NCBI GenBank assembly: GCA_937901745.1 | Contig: CALGSZ010000064.1 | Span: 1-64,000, forward strand | Direction: 5' to 3' | DNA: 64,000 nt | Source of the DNA: an uncultured Chloroflexota bacterium | GTDB lineage: Bacteria; Chloroflexota; Chloroflexia; Thermomicrobiales; UBA6265 | In this document: positions 1-9,700 of the stretch, one piece after another | How positions within the stretch are numbered: position 1 is the stretch's first letter | Layout: each line of letters opens with the position of its first letter | Notes under the pieces: generated by a model | Told to the model about the DNA's origin: nothing | Database searches by the model: none | Seen by the model: the letters and a program-made list of their open reading frames with translations, nothing else | Position numbers and translations under genes: made by a program

Positions 1-458
1 GTCGCCTCGATCTGCATCACGAGCGTACCAGGCCGCTCGCCCGGCTCGTCATTGAAGTAGAGCCAGCGGAAGACGGACGCGGGATCGTCCTCGTAGACAG
101 GATAGGCGTCGAAGACCGATTCGCCGAGGGTGATGCGCGGCAATCCGTCGTTGTCCGGATCCTCGAAGTCGGCGCGGCCGGTCAGCGCGCGATCGTCTTG
201 GTTGTTCGGTCCGGCAACCAGGAACTGATTCGTATCGAGCGGCCCGATCGTCAGGAAGTCCCCGGATTCATCAGGCGCATACCAAGCGACGAGGGTCACG
301 AGCCGCTCGCGGGAAGGCTGATCCTCCGCGCTTGGCGTGGCATCGGCTTCTTCCTGGAGACGCGCGCTTGCGAATCGCGGGCCAGCCAGGCTGACCGTAA
401 CGCTCAGGAGAAGGAGGAACGCGAGACTGGCCGCTCGACCGATGAACCGTGCACGCAT
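1..458 (-). CDS. Secreted hypothetical protein, 5' part only (runs off left edge)
   Basis: The minus-strand frame is open from an ATG at 458 to the window edge (152 codons seen). A GGAGGG ribosome site lies 7 bases upstream, which fixes the start. The N-terminus is a clear signal peptide: MRAR, then a hydrophobic stretch FLLLLSV, ending near SLAGPRFASA. The mature part starts with an acidic, low-complexity section (QEEADATPSAEDQ) and continues with a segment rich in Asp, Pro and Gly. I do not recognise a family. It is probably exported. The C-terminus and domain content lie outside the window. Confidence 0.7.
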   Translation of the reverse strand, partial: MRARFIGRAASLAFLLLLSVTVSLAGPRFASARLQEEADATPSAEDQPSRERLVTLVAWYAPDESGDFLTIGPLDTNQFLVAGPNNQDDRALTGRADFEDPDNDGLPRITLGESVFDAYPVYEDDPASVFRWLYFNDEPGERPGTLVMQIEA

Positions 459-663
459 GATATGCCCTCCGCTCTCCGCGCCGGGCTCCGGGCAACGATC
501 TACCGCTCCGGCGCTCGCTGCTACGATCCCCTGTGCCAGGTGAAATTGTCAAGCCAACCCTGTGGATCTGAGCGTGATTCGTGAGACGAGCGCGGGGCCG
601 GCATACCGGCGAGGAGTGCGAGCCGGTCCTCGCATACCTGCACTTCCAGCATCATGTGAGATA

Positions 664-692
664 TTGACTCCACGTCAGATCCTGGTGAGAAT
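664..692 (+). promoter_or_regulatory. Possible sigma-70-type promoter of the amino-acid ABC operon
   Basis: TTGACT at 664-669 and GAGAAT at 687-692 are 17 bases apart, about 85 bases before the binding-protein start. The -35 is good and the -10 matches only 4 of 6. The rest of the 320-base region 459-778, between divergent genes, holds no gene that I can support. Confidence 0.3.
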
Positions 693-778
693 GTCGCGCC
701 TCAGTTCTGGGGTAGGCAACGTAGCCGTGACGTTTCCCGGAACGGCGTCATGGTCGTCAACGAGAGGAGTGGTGTGCC

Positions 779-1699
779 ATGTCTTCGGATCGCTTTAGCT
801 CGCTCGTCAGCCGCCGCCGGCTCTTCGCTTCCGGGGCGGCAGCCACCGGCGCCGCGGTCGCGGCTGCTGGCCTCCCCGGTCATCGCGCGCTGGCGTTGGA
901 CAGCGTCGATGACAGCCGGCTCAAGACCGTCCTCGATCGCGGCAAGCTGGTTGTCGGAACCGGCGCCGCCAACCCGCCCTGGCACTTCGAGGATGAGTCC
1001 GGCAACCTGATCGGCATGGACATTGACATGGCGAAGCACATCGCCGGCGGGTTGTTCGGCCTGTCCCTGGAAGAGCGCCGCACCGACAAGCCGCTCGAGT
1101 ACGTCGAGTTCGTCGTGCAGGAGGCGAACCAGCGGATTCCGAACCTGCTGACGGACAAGGTCGACGTCGTCATCCAATTCATGACGGTGAATCCGGCGCG
1201 CGCGTCACAGGTCGAGTTCACCATCCCCTACTACCGCGAGGCGGTGACGGTCCTTCTCCTGACGGACTCGCCGTACAACTCCCTCGCCGACCTGCAGGGC
1301 AAGAACCTGAAGATCGCGATCCTCCAGAACGTCGGCGCGGATGAGCTTGTCTGGGCCGGCATACCGGACGCGGAGGTCATCCAGGTGCCGTCGGTTGCCG
1401 ACTCGGTGGCCGCGCTCGATGCCGGCCGCGTCGACGCCACGGCGATTGACCTCTCGACCGGCCAGTGGTTCAGCGCGCAGAACCCGGACAAGTACAAGTA
1501 CACGCCAGAGTCGTGGTGGCCGCAGACCTACGCCGCGGCGGTCAAGCCGGGCGATCAGATCTGGCTGAACTTCCTCAACGCCGCGATCCACGAGCTGCTG
1601 GTTGGTGTCGACTTCAGCTTGTACCAGGCCTCGTTCAAGCAGTGGTTCGGCGCGGACCTGCCGTATCCGGCCGCTGGATTCCCGGTCGAGTTCAAGTAG
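779..1699 (+). CDS. Polar amino-acid ABC transporter, substrate-binding protein (SBP_bac_3 family)
   Basis: 306 residues. The N-terminus carries a twin-arginine export signal (SRRRLF at residues 11-16, then an Ala/Gly-rich hydrophobic stretch, cleavage probably near ALA at 37-39). The mature protein has the family-3 binding-protein layout: LVVGTGAANPPWHFED near the start, GMDIDMAKHIA, VDVVIQFMTVNPARA, then the second lobe. It captures an amino acid or related polar solute outside the membrane and delivers it to the two permeases encoded next. An AGGAG site lies 9 bases before ATG. Export by Tat rather than Sec is typical of some GC-rich lineages. The substrate cannot be read from the sequence. 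Confidence 0.9.
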   Translation: MSSDRFSSLVSRRRLFASGAAATGAAVAAAGLPGHRALALDSVDDSRLKTVLDRGKLVVGTGAANPPWHFEDESGNLIGMDIDMAKHIAGGLFGLSLEERRTDKPLEYVEFVVQEANQRIPNLLTDKVDVVIQFMTVNPARASQVEFTIPYYREAVTVLLLTDSPYNSLADLQGKNLKIAILQNVGADELVWAGIPDAEVIQVPSVADSVAALDAGRVDATAIDLSTGQWFSAQNPDKYKYTPESWWPQTYAAAVKPGDQIWLNFLNAAIHELLVGVDFSLYQASFKQWFGADLPYPAAGFPVEFK

Positions 1700-1779
1700 C
1701 CTCTCTGCGCTGAAACGCGTGCCGCCCCGCCCACGGGCGGCACGCGCACGTCTGAACCTTCCGGCTTGAGGATCTCCGC

Positions 1780-2532
1780 ATGATTCCCGACCACCTGAAC
1801 CTCGTTCCCCCGCCGCTGATCTGGGGCATCCGGCTGCCCTATCAGCTGCGCTGGGAATACGTGCTCAACAACAAGGACTGGTTCATCGACGGGCTCTTGC
1901 TCGCGCTGGAGATGGCGCTGATAGGCCTGGCGTTCGGGTCAGTGATCGGGCTGATCTGCGCCTTCCTGCACTCCTCTGGGAATCGCGTCGCCGTCGCCGT
2001 CGTCACGACGTACGTCGAGCTGATCCGCAATGTTCCGCTCCTGCTCCTCGTCTTCATCTTCCATTTCGGGCTGCCGCAGGCGTTCCCGCGCCGCTCGACC
2101 GGGCAGGAGCTCGTCCTCGATCTCTTGCCCACGCCGGAACGGACCTTCATGGTCGTGCTCTCGATCTACGCCGGCGCGTATCTCACCGAGATTTTCCGGG
2201 CCGGCATCCTGTCGGTCGGCCGGCGATACCTCGATGCTGGCCGCTCGCTCGGGCTGACGCGCATGCAGATCGCCCGCTCGATCACGCTGCCGATCATGCT
2301 CCGCACCGTCCTGCCGTCACTGAGCAACACCTTCATCTCGCTCTTCAAGGACACCGGCATCGCCTTCTTCATCGGCGTGCGGGAGCTGAGCTTCGCCGCG
2401 AATCGGGTCAACACCGACTTCTTCCGCCCCATCGAGGGCTGGGCGGCGGCTGGCTTGCTCTACCTAGTGACCGCATGGTTCCTCGCGTTCGGTCTGCGCT
2501 TCCTCGAAGGGCGGATCAAATGGACGGTCTGA
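1780..2532 (+). CDS. Amino-acid ABC transporter permease (HisM/GlnP family), first subunit
   Basis: 250 residues with several hydrophobic membrane segments. It contains the family signature RNVPLLL early and the EAA-type loop DAGRSLGLTRMQIARSITLP, which contacts the ATPase. The first 40 or so residues form a hydrophilic extension before the first membrane helix. It follows the binding-protein gene by 80 bases and precedes the second permease by 32, so the importer is a heteromeric permease pair in one operon. Confidence 0.9.
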   Translation: MIPDHLNLVPPPLIWGIRLPYQLRWEYVLNNKDWFIDGLLLALEMALIGLAFGSVIGLICAFLHSSGNRVAVAVVTTYVELIRNVPLLLLVFIFHFGLPQAFPRRSTGQELVLDLLPTPERTFMVVLSIYAGAYLTEIFRAGILSVGRRYLDAGRSLGLTRMQIARSITLPIMLRTVLPSLSNTFISLFKDTGIAFFIGVRELSFAANRVNTDFFRPIEGWAAAGLLYLVTAWFLAFGLRFLEGRIKWTV

Positions 2533-2564
2533 GCCGCGGCCTGTGGGTGATGGGGGTATAAGCG

Positions 2565-3212
2565 GTGGAAGTCGTTTGGGAAAGCCGAGAGCTATTGTGG
2601 CAGGGTCTTGAATACACCCTGCGGCTCTTTGCGGTGGTGATCGTCCTGGGAACCGCGATCGGCATTCTCGGTGGCGTCGGCCTGCTCTATGGTCACGCGA
2701 TCATTCGCGCGCTGCTGCGAGCCTACGTTGACATCATCCGCGGCATGCCGCTGATCGTCACGATCTTCATCCTCTTCTACGGCCCGGTCGCCTACGGCAT
2801 CAATCTCAGCTCGTTTCAATCCATCGCCCTCGCGCTGGCGATCTTTGCCGGGGCGCATATGTCGGAGATCGTTCGGGGAGCGATCGCGACGATCCCGCGC
2901 GGCCAGATCGACGCCGCCAAGTCGCTCGGGTTGACCTTCTGGCCGCGACTGTTCTCGATCGTGCTGCCGCAGGCGCTGCCGCTGATGATCCCGCCCTGGA
3001 CGAACCTGGCGGTGGATATCTTCAAGGGGACATCGCTCGCCGTGCTCGTCAGCCAGGCCGACTTTCTCTTCTCCGTGCAGAAGCGGGCGAGCGCCAGAGG
3101 TCACTACCTCGCCTTTTACATGTCCGCAATGGTCGTCTATTTTGTCTGCTGCTTCGCCATTTCCCGCGCTGGCGCCTGGCTGAGCCGGCGAACGCGGATT
3201 GGGCTAGCCTAA
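2565..3212 (+). CDS. Amino-acid ABC transporter permease (HisM/GlnP family), second subunit
   Basis: 215 residues starting at GTG. It has about five membrane helices, the sequence IIRGMPLIVTIF, and the EAA loop DAAKSLGLTFWPRLFSIVLPQA-type segment in the second half. Its length is standard for this family. It partners the preceding permease. The ATPase gene follows after 56 bases. Confidence 0.9.
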   Translation: MEVVWESRELLWQGLEYTLRLFAVVIVLGTAIGILGGVGLLYGHAIIRALLRAYVDIIRGMPLIVTIFILFYGPVAYGINLSSFQSIALALAIFAGAHMSEIVRGAIATIPRGQIDAAKSLGLTFWPRLFSIVLPQALPLMIPPWTNLAVDIFKGTSLAVLVSQADFLFSVQKRASARGHYLAFYMSAMVVYFVCCFAISRAGAWLSRRTRIGLA

Positions 3213-3268
3213 GTGAGCGGTGATCTCATGCCGCAGCACGTCCGGAACAGACCGGCAAGGAGCGCTCG

Positions 3269-4090
3269 ATGAGCGATAGCCGACAGGCAGTCGCCCCTGC
3301 CACGACCGCAGCGACCGCCACGATGCCGATGGTGCGGATCGCCGGGGTCCACAAGCGGTACGGTGACCTGCACGTCCTGCGGGGCGTGGATCTCGATGTC
3401 CAGACCGGCGAGGTCGTCTGCATCATCGGGCCGAGCGGCTCGGGCAAGACGACACTCCTCCGCTGCATCAATTTCCTGGAAACGTATCAGGAAGGGCGGA
3501 TTTGGGTAGACGGTCAGCTCGTCGGCTACCGCGAGCGCAACGGCAAGCTCGTGCCGGCCTCGGAGAAGGAGATCGCCCGGCTGCGGACCGAGACCGCCAT
3601 GGTCTTCCAGCAGTTCAACCTCTTCCCGCACATGACCGCGCTCCAGAACGTCACCTTCGGCCCGATCAAGGTGCGCAAGGTGCCGAAGGATGTCGCCCGG
3701 CAACGGGGGATGGAGCTGCTAGCGCGGGTCGGGTTGGCAAACAAGGCAGACAGCTACCCGGCGCATCTCTCCGGCGGACAGCAGCAGCGGGTGGCGATCG
3801 CCCGCGCGCTCGCGATGGAGCCGAAGGTGATGCTCTTCGACGAGGTCACCTCGGCGCTGGACCCTGAGCTGGTCGGCGAGGTGCTGGCCGTGATGCAGGA
3901 TCTGGCGGCCAGTCACGGCGTGACGATGATCGTCGTCACTCACGAGATGCTCTTTGCTCGCGAAGCCGCCGACCGGATCGTCTTCATGGATCAGGGCATC
4001 GTCATCGAGCAGGGCCCGCCCGCGCAGGTTCTGGACGATCCGCAAAGCGAGCGGCTGCGCGCGTTCCTGAGCCGGTTCCGCTCGGCGTAG
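3269..4090 (+). CDS. Amino-acid ABC transporter ATP-binding protein (GlnQ family)
   Basis: 273 residues. Walker A is GPSGSGKTT, the signature is LSGGQQQR, Walker B is VMLFDEVTSALDPE, and the switch histidine lies in VVTHEM. A 20-residue Ala/Thr-rich N-terminal extension precedes the usual start (MVRIAGVHKRYG). An insertion of about 20 residues after VDGQLVGYRE is seen in some GlnQ-type ATPases. It powers the importer encoded by the three upstream genes and closes that operon. Confidence 0.92.
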   Translation: MSDSRQAVAPATTAATATMPMVRIAGVHKRYGDLHVLRGVDLDVQTGEVVCIIGPSGSGKTTLLRCINFLETYQEGRIWVDGQLVGYRERNGKLVPASEKEIARLRTETAMVFQQFNLFPHMTALQNVTFGPIKVRKVPKDVARQRGMELLARVGLANKADSYPAHLSGGQQQRVAIARALAMEPKVMLFDEVTSALDPELVGEVLAVMQDLAASHGVTMIVVTHEMLFAREAADRIVFMDQGIVIEQGPPAQVLDDPQSERLRAFLSRFRSA

Positions 4091-4206
4091 CCTGCCCGTC
4101 TTCACCAAGTCCCACCGCCGCGACCACCAACTCCGGTCATACCGCCATGCCGCGCTGAATCCGACATCGGCGCGGCGGCGTGCTATCATCGGCCGGTTTT
4201 TCGTCC

Positions 4207-4230
4207 AAGCGCAGCATATAAGCCGCGCTT
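4207..4230 (+). promoter_or_regulatory. Inverted repeat around a -10-like TATAAG upstream of fabD
   Basis: AAGCGC (4207-4212) and GCGCTT (4225-4230) are perfect 6-base inverted arms. TATAAG at 4217-4222 sits between them, 41 to 64 bases before the fabD start. No good -35 is visible. It could be an operator over the core promoter. Confidence 0.3.
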
Positions 4231-4270
4231 GAATAGATCGATTGGATCACGATACGCGCCGGAGATAGGG

Positions 4271-5239
4271 ATGACAGACCGGGAGCTGCTCGAGGGGAAC
4301 GTCGCGCTGGTCTTCCCTGGACAGGGGAGCCAGTTCGTTGGCATGGGGTTGGAGCTGGCCGCTCTCTCGCCAGTCGCCAAGCAGGTGCTGAACCAGGCCG
4401 ACGAGATCCTCGGATTCCCGCTCACCGAGCTGATGTTCCATGGCCCAGCGGAGACGCTCGAAGACACGATCAACGCGCAGCCGGCGATTCTCGCCGTCAG
4501 CGTCGCCGCTCTCGCCGCCGTCCGCGACAGGCTGGCGGAGCAGGGCAAGACGCTCACGCCGGCGATGGTGGCCGGGCATTCCCTCGGTGAGTTCACGGCG
4601 CTGGTCGCGGCCGGTTCGCTGGACTACCCGGCGGCGCTGCGGCTCGTTCGCGAGCGGGGCCGCTTGATGAAGGAAGCCGGGGAAGAGGCGCCGGGCGGGA
4701 TGGCTGCCGTGCTCGGCCTGGACGACGCGGTGCTCGCCGAGGTCTGCAAAGAGGCGAGCGCGGAGGGCATCGTCGTCCTGGCGAACGCCAATTGTCCCGG
4801 TCAGACGGTGATCTCCGGCGAGGTGCGCGCGCTGGAGCGAGCGATGGAGCTGGCCAAGGAACGCGGTGCGAAGCGCGTCGCGCGACTTGGCGTCAGCATC
4901 GCCTCGCACTCGCCGCTGATGGCCAGCGCCGCCGAGCGATTCTCCCAGGTTATCGCGGAGACGCCGCTGCGCGAGCCGGAGGTGCCAATCGTCGCGAACG
5001 TCACGGCTGAGCCGCTGACGACGGTTGACGCGATCCGCGAGGAGCTTTCCCGCCAAGTCGCGAGTCCGGTCAACTGGACCGGCTCCATTCGCCGGATGAT
5101 CGAGGCTGGCGTGACGACGTTCATCGAGATCGGTCCCGGCCAGGTGCTGACGGGGCTGATCCGCCGGATCGATCGCGAGGCAAAGGTCGTCGGCATCGGC
5201 GATCTCGGACTCGGGCTGCCGCCGATCATCGCCCGCTAA
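4271..5239 (+). CDS. fabD: Malonyl-CoA:ACP transacylase
   Basis: 322 residues. It transfers malonyl from CoA to acyl carrier protein for fatty-acid synthesis. The GQGSQ motif lies near residue 17 and the nucleophile elbow is GHSLGE with Ser104. The C-terminal part has EIGPGQVLTGLIRRI, typical of FabD. I chose ATG 4271 because GGAG lies 6 bases upstream; an in-frame ATG at 4229 would add 14 residues and has no ribosome site. fabF follows after 180 bases. Confidence 0.95.
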   Translation: MTDRELLEGNVALVFPGQGSQFVGMGLELAALSPVAKQVLNQADEILGFPLTELMFHGPAETLEDTINAQPAILAVSVAALAAVRDRLAEQGKTLTPAMVAGHSLGEFTALVAAGSLDYPAALRLVRERGRLMKEAGEEAPGGMAAVLGLDDAVLAEVCKEASAEGIVVLANANCPGQTVISGEVRALERAMELAKERGAKRVARLGVSIASHSPLMASAAERFSQVIAETPLREPEVPIVANVTAEPLTTVDAIREELSRQVASPVNWTGSIRRMIEAGVTTFIEIGPGQVLTGLIRRIDREAKVVGIGDLGLGLPPIIAR

Positions 5240-5419
5240 GCCGGCGACGCCCCGGTCGACTAAGGGCGGCAACCGAGCCGATACCAGTTCGTGATGGTAG
5301 TAGCCTTCGTCCCGTACACTTCGTGCAGCATGTAACCGATCGCGTGGGCACTATGCGCTCGCTCGATCGTCAGGAATAGGGCGCCAGAGGGCGGCCATGC
5401 CAGGGAGGAGATCCAGTCG

Positions 5420-6661
5420 GTGAGACGGGTGGTGGTGACCGGGGTGGGTGCGATCACCCCGCTCGGGATCGGCGCGAAGGCGTTCTGGGAAGGAATGGTG
5501 GCCGGTCGCTCCGGCATCGGCCGGATCCAAGCCTGGGACCCCTCTGGACTCGATGTCCAAATCGCCGGTGAGGTCCGGGGCTTCGATCCGAAGGACCACA
5601 TGGACCCGAAGGCCGCGAAGCGCATGGACCGGTTCGCGCAATTCGCGGTGGCTGCCGCTCGCGAGGCGATCGAAGGCGCCTGCCTGACGATCAACGATCA
5701 GAACCGCGAGATGATCGGCGCCGTCATCAACACTGGCGGCGGCGGCATCCCAACGATCGAAGTCGAAGTTCTGAACATGTACAACAAGGGGCAGAAGGCG
5801 GTCAGCCCGTTCCTGATCCCGATCTTTGCCCCGAACATGGCAAGCTGCCAGGTCTCGATCGCCTTTGGCCTGCGCGGCCCGTCCATCACCGCGGCGGCGG
5901 CCTGCGCCTCGGGGATTCAGGCGTTCGTGGACGCGGTCCACATGATCCGGCGGGGCGAGGTGGACGTGGCGATCACCGGCGGCACCGAGGCAGGCATCAC
6001 GCCCGTCGCCGTGGCTGGCCTCTCCAACATGCGGGCGCTTTCCAAGCGGAACGATGACCCGGCCGGCGCGAGCCGCCCCTTCGACCTGGGCCGCGACGGT
6101 TTCGTCTTCTCCGAAGGCGCGGCAGTCATCGTTCTGGAGGCGGAGGAGCACGCGCTGAATCGCGGCGCTCCGATTATCTGCGAAGCGCTCGGTGGCGCCT
6201 ACACCTCGGACGCCTACCACATCACCGCGCCCGATCCGACGGGGAGCGGGGCAGCGCTCGCCATGACCCGCGCGGTCAAGTGGGCCGGCCTCGAGCCGAC
6301 CGACGTGGATTACATCGCCGCTCACGCCACCGCGACATCAATTGGCGACATCGCGGAGACGGACGCCATCAAGAAGGCGTTCGGCGATCACGCGTACAAG
6401 CTGGCCGTCTCGGCCAACAAGTCCATGCTCGGGCATCTGCTCGGCGCGGCCGGCGCGGTCTCCGCGCTCACGTGCGTCCTCGCCATCCGCGACCAGATCG
6501 CGCCGCCGACGATCAATCTGACCGATCCCGACCCGAAGTGCGACCTTGACTACGTGCCGAACACCGCGCGGAAGATGAAGATCGACGTCGCCCTGGCCAA
6601 CGGCTTCGGCTTCGGTGGGCAGAACGCGGTCGCCGTCTTCCGCCGCTACGAGCCGCGCTAG
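5420..6661 (+). CDS. fabF: 3-oxoacyl-ACP synthase II (KAS II)
   Basis: 413 residues from GTG, with GGGAGGAG 9 bases upstream. It condenses malonyl-ACP with acyl-ACP during fatty-acid elongation. The thiolase fold starts with RRVVVTGVGAITPLG. The catalytic triad is Cys162 (AAACASG), His302 (AAHATAT) and His339 (MLGHLLGAAG). The first His motif reads HATAT instead of the commoner HGTST, but the His is kept. The glycine-rich end GFGFGGQNAV is intact. No acyl carrier protein gene is adjacent, unlike the usual acpP-fabF order. Confidence 0.94.
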   Translation: MRRVVVTGVGAITPLGIGAKAFWEGMVAGRSGIGRIQAWDPSGLDVQIAGEVRGFDPKDHMDPKAAKRMDRFAQFAVAAAREAIEGACLTINDQNREMIGAVINTGGGGIPTIEVEVLNMYNKGQKAVSPFLIPIFAPNMASCQVSIAFGLRGPSITAAAACASGIQAFVDAVHMIRRGEVDVAITGGTEAGITPVAVAGLSNMRALSKRNDDPAGASRPFDLGRDGFVFSEGAAVIVLEAEEHALNRGAPIICEALGGAYTSDAYHITAPDPTGSGAALAMTRAVKWAGLEPTDVDYIAAHATATSIGDIAETDAIKKAFGDHAYKLAVSANKSMLGHLLGAAGAVSALTCVLAIRDQIAPPTINLTDPDPKCDLDYVPNTARKMKIDVALANGFGFGGQNAVAVFRRYEPR

Positions 6662-6781
6662 CGCGAACGGCAGAGCGAAGCTTCGCCGCTCCCGTGCCCG
6701 AGGCAGGGAGACCCGCTCGCGTCCAACGCGGCCCGACAACGGATTTCGGGAGTGGGGCTCCACACGCACGGGAGGGGCAAG

Positions 6782-9700
6782 ATGACCGCGGGCTCGCCGT
6801 CTCTTCTCGATCGTCTGACGTGGCGCAGCATCGGCCCCACCCGTGGCGGGCGGAGCGTCGCCGTCGCCGGTGATCCCACCGACCCGAATGTCTTCTACTT
6901 CGGCTCCACCGGCGGCGGCGTCTGGAAAACCGTCGACGCCGGGGCCTACTGGCGCAACGTCTCCGATCGCTTCTTCCGGCGAGCGTCGGTCGGCGCCATC
7001 GCCGTCGCCCACTCCGATCCGAACGTCATCTACGTCGGCATGGGCGAGACGACGATTCGCGGCAACGTCTCCCACGGCGATGGCGTTTACAAATCGACCG
7101 ATGGCGGCCAGACGTGGACGCACCTTGGCCTCGCCGAGACACGCAATATCGGGAAGGTCCGCATCGATCCGCGCGATCCCGATCGTGTCTACGTCGCCGC
7201 CCTCGGCCACGCCCACGGCCCAAACCCGGAGCGTGGGCTCTATCGCTCGACCGATGGCGGCCGGAATTGGGAGCGCGTCCTCTACGTCAGCGACAAGGCG
7301 GGCGCCGTTGATTGCTCACTCGACCCCAATAATCCACGCATCCTCTACGCGACCATCTGGGAAGCGCATCGCGGCCCGCACTATCTGACCAGCGGCGGCG
7401 AGGACTGCGGCCTTTGGCGCTCGACCGACGGCGGCGACACCTGGGTCTCGCTGAACGACCGGCCTGGGTTGCCGACCGGACTGAAGGGAAAGATCGGCGT
7501 CGCGGTCTCGCCCGCTCGCTCCGGCCGCGTCTGGGCGATCGTCGAAGCCAAGGACGGCGGCATCTTCCGGTCCGATGACGGCGGCGAAACCTGGGAGAAG
7601 CTGACCAACGACCACCGTCTCCGCCAGCGCCCCTGGTACTACTCCCACATCGTCGCCGACCCGCGCGATCCGGAAACGGTCTGGGTGCTGAACGTCGAGC
7701 TCTTCAAGAGCGTTGACGGCGGCAAGACCTTCAACGTCGTCACCGCGCCCCACGGCGACAACCACGACCTCTGGATCGATCCCGCCAACCCGCTGCGGAT
7801 GATCCTCGGCAACGACGGCGGCGCGACGATCTCCCTCAACGGCGGCGTCTCGTGGACGTCACAATACGGCCAGCCGACCGCCGAGATGTACCACGTCACC
7901 GTTGACACCCGAACGCCCTATCGCGTCTACGGCTCCCAGCAGGACAACACGTCCATCAGCGTGCCGAGCCGCTCCGATCACGGGGCGATCACCCGCAGCG
8001 AGTGGTACGAGGTCGGCGGCGGCGAAGCCGGCTATATCGCCGTCAATCCGGAGAACCCGGACATCGTCTACGCCGGCGAGTACATGGGGATCCTGACGCG
8101 CTACGACCGCTCCACCGGTCACGCCCGCCTGATCTCGGTCTGGCCCGAGGAGTACTCCGGGCACGGCGCGAAGGATTACAAGTACCGCTTCCAGTGGACG
8201 TACCCGATCGTCATCTCGCCGCACGATCCCCGCATCCTCTACGTCGGCGGCAACCATGTCTTCAAGAGCGCCGACGAGGGGGAGCACTGGGAGCCGATCT
8301 CCCCGGACCTCTCTTGGAACGACCCCGCGACGCAGGGGCCATCCGGAGGCCCGATCACGAAAGACAACACCGGCGCCGAGGTCTACGGCACCGTCTTCAC
8401 CCTCGCCGAGTCGCCGAAGCAGCCGGGGCTCATCTGGGCCGGGACCGACGACGGCCGACTGCACGTAACGAGGGATGGCGGCGAGACCTGGACCGAGGTG
8501 ACGCCCCCGGATCTGCCGGAGCGAGCGCTGATGAGCATCGTCGAGCCCTCGCCGCACGATCCGGCCGTCGCCTACCTAGCGGCCACGCGCTACAAGTTCG
8601 ACGACTTCCGACCCTATCTCTACAAGACGACCGACTACGGCCAAACCTGGACGAAGATCACCGGCGGCATCCCGGAAGATGACTTCACGCGGGTGATCCG
8701 GGAGGATCCGCAGCGCCGCGGCCTGCTCTTCGCCGGCACGGAGACCGGCATCTACGTCTCGTTCGACGACGGCGTCAATTGGCAACGCCTCGGCGGCGAC
8801 CTGCCGGCCGTCCCAATCCACGATTTCGTCATCGCGGGGACAGATCTCGTCGTCGCTACCCACGGCCGCTCGTTCTGGATCCTGGACGACATCACCCTGC
8901 TGCGCCAGGTCGCCGAGCAGCACGAGCTCGACGGCGCGCTGCGGCTCTTCACCCCGCGAGAGACGATCCGATGGGGCGGGCTGCCGGCCTTTGGCTTCGC
9001 GCCGGTCAAAGGACTCAACTACGCGTTCGCCGCGACGCAGCACCCGGCGTACGACTTCGAGAAGTTGCCGGACGGCGAGGTCAAGATCCGTTGGCTCGAC
9101 GCCGGCGCCAATCCGCCGGACGGCGCCATCATCCACTACGAGCTCGCCGCCGAGGTGGACGAGATCGTCCTAGAGATCCTCGACGCCGGCGGCGCCGTCC
9201 TGCGCACGGTCAAGAGCACGAAAGAGAAACCCGCCGCCGAAGACGAGGAGAAGGAGTTCCCGGCCCCGGTCGAGGAGTCGTTGACCGAGGTCGAGGAGCA
9301 GCCGTATCTGAGCCGGAAAGCCGGGCTCAACCGCTTCATCTGGAACCTGCGGCCGGACGACGCGACAAAGATCGAGGGCAAGGGGGGCGACAAGCCCGGC
9401 CGCTCCGGCCCGCGCGTCCCGCCCGGCGAGTATCAGGTCCGCATTACCGCCTCCGGCGAGACGCGGACAGCGAGTTTCCGCCTCGTCAAGGATCCGCGCG
9501 TTGCGACCACTCAGGAACAGTTCGAGGAGCAGTACGCGCTCTGCATGCGGCTCCACCGCAAGCATTCCGAGATCAACCAGGCGGTCAACCGGATCCGGGC
9601 GCTGCGTCGCCAGGCCGAGGACTGGGCGCGGCGCGTCAAAGGGAGCGAGGGGAGCGAGCCGATCATCGAAGCCGCGAAGGCGCTCAAGGAGAAGCTGGAC

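Noticed and set aside
198..584. 128-codon plus-strand frame near the left edge
   Set aside because: The minus-strand signal-peptide protein over the same bases has a strong ribosome site and a sensible composition; this frame has none.
4247..5272. 341-codon minus-strand frame opposite fabD
   Set aside because: Shadow of fabD; low-complexity Arg/Asp/His content and no motif or ribosome site.
6675..6686. 12-base palindrome GCGAAGCTTCGC after fabF as a terminator
   Set aside because: No loop and no T-run, so I would not call it a terminator.
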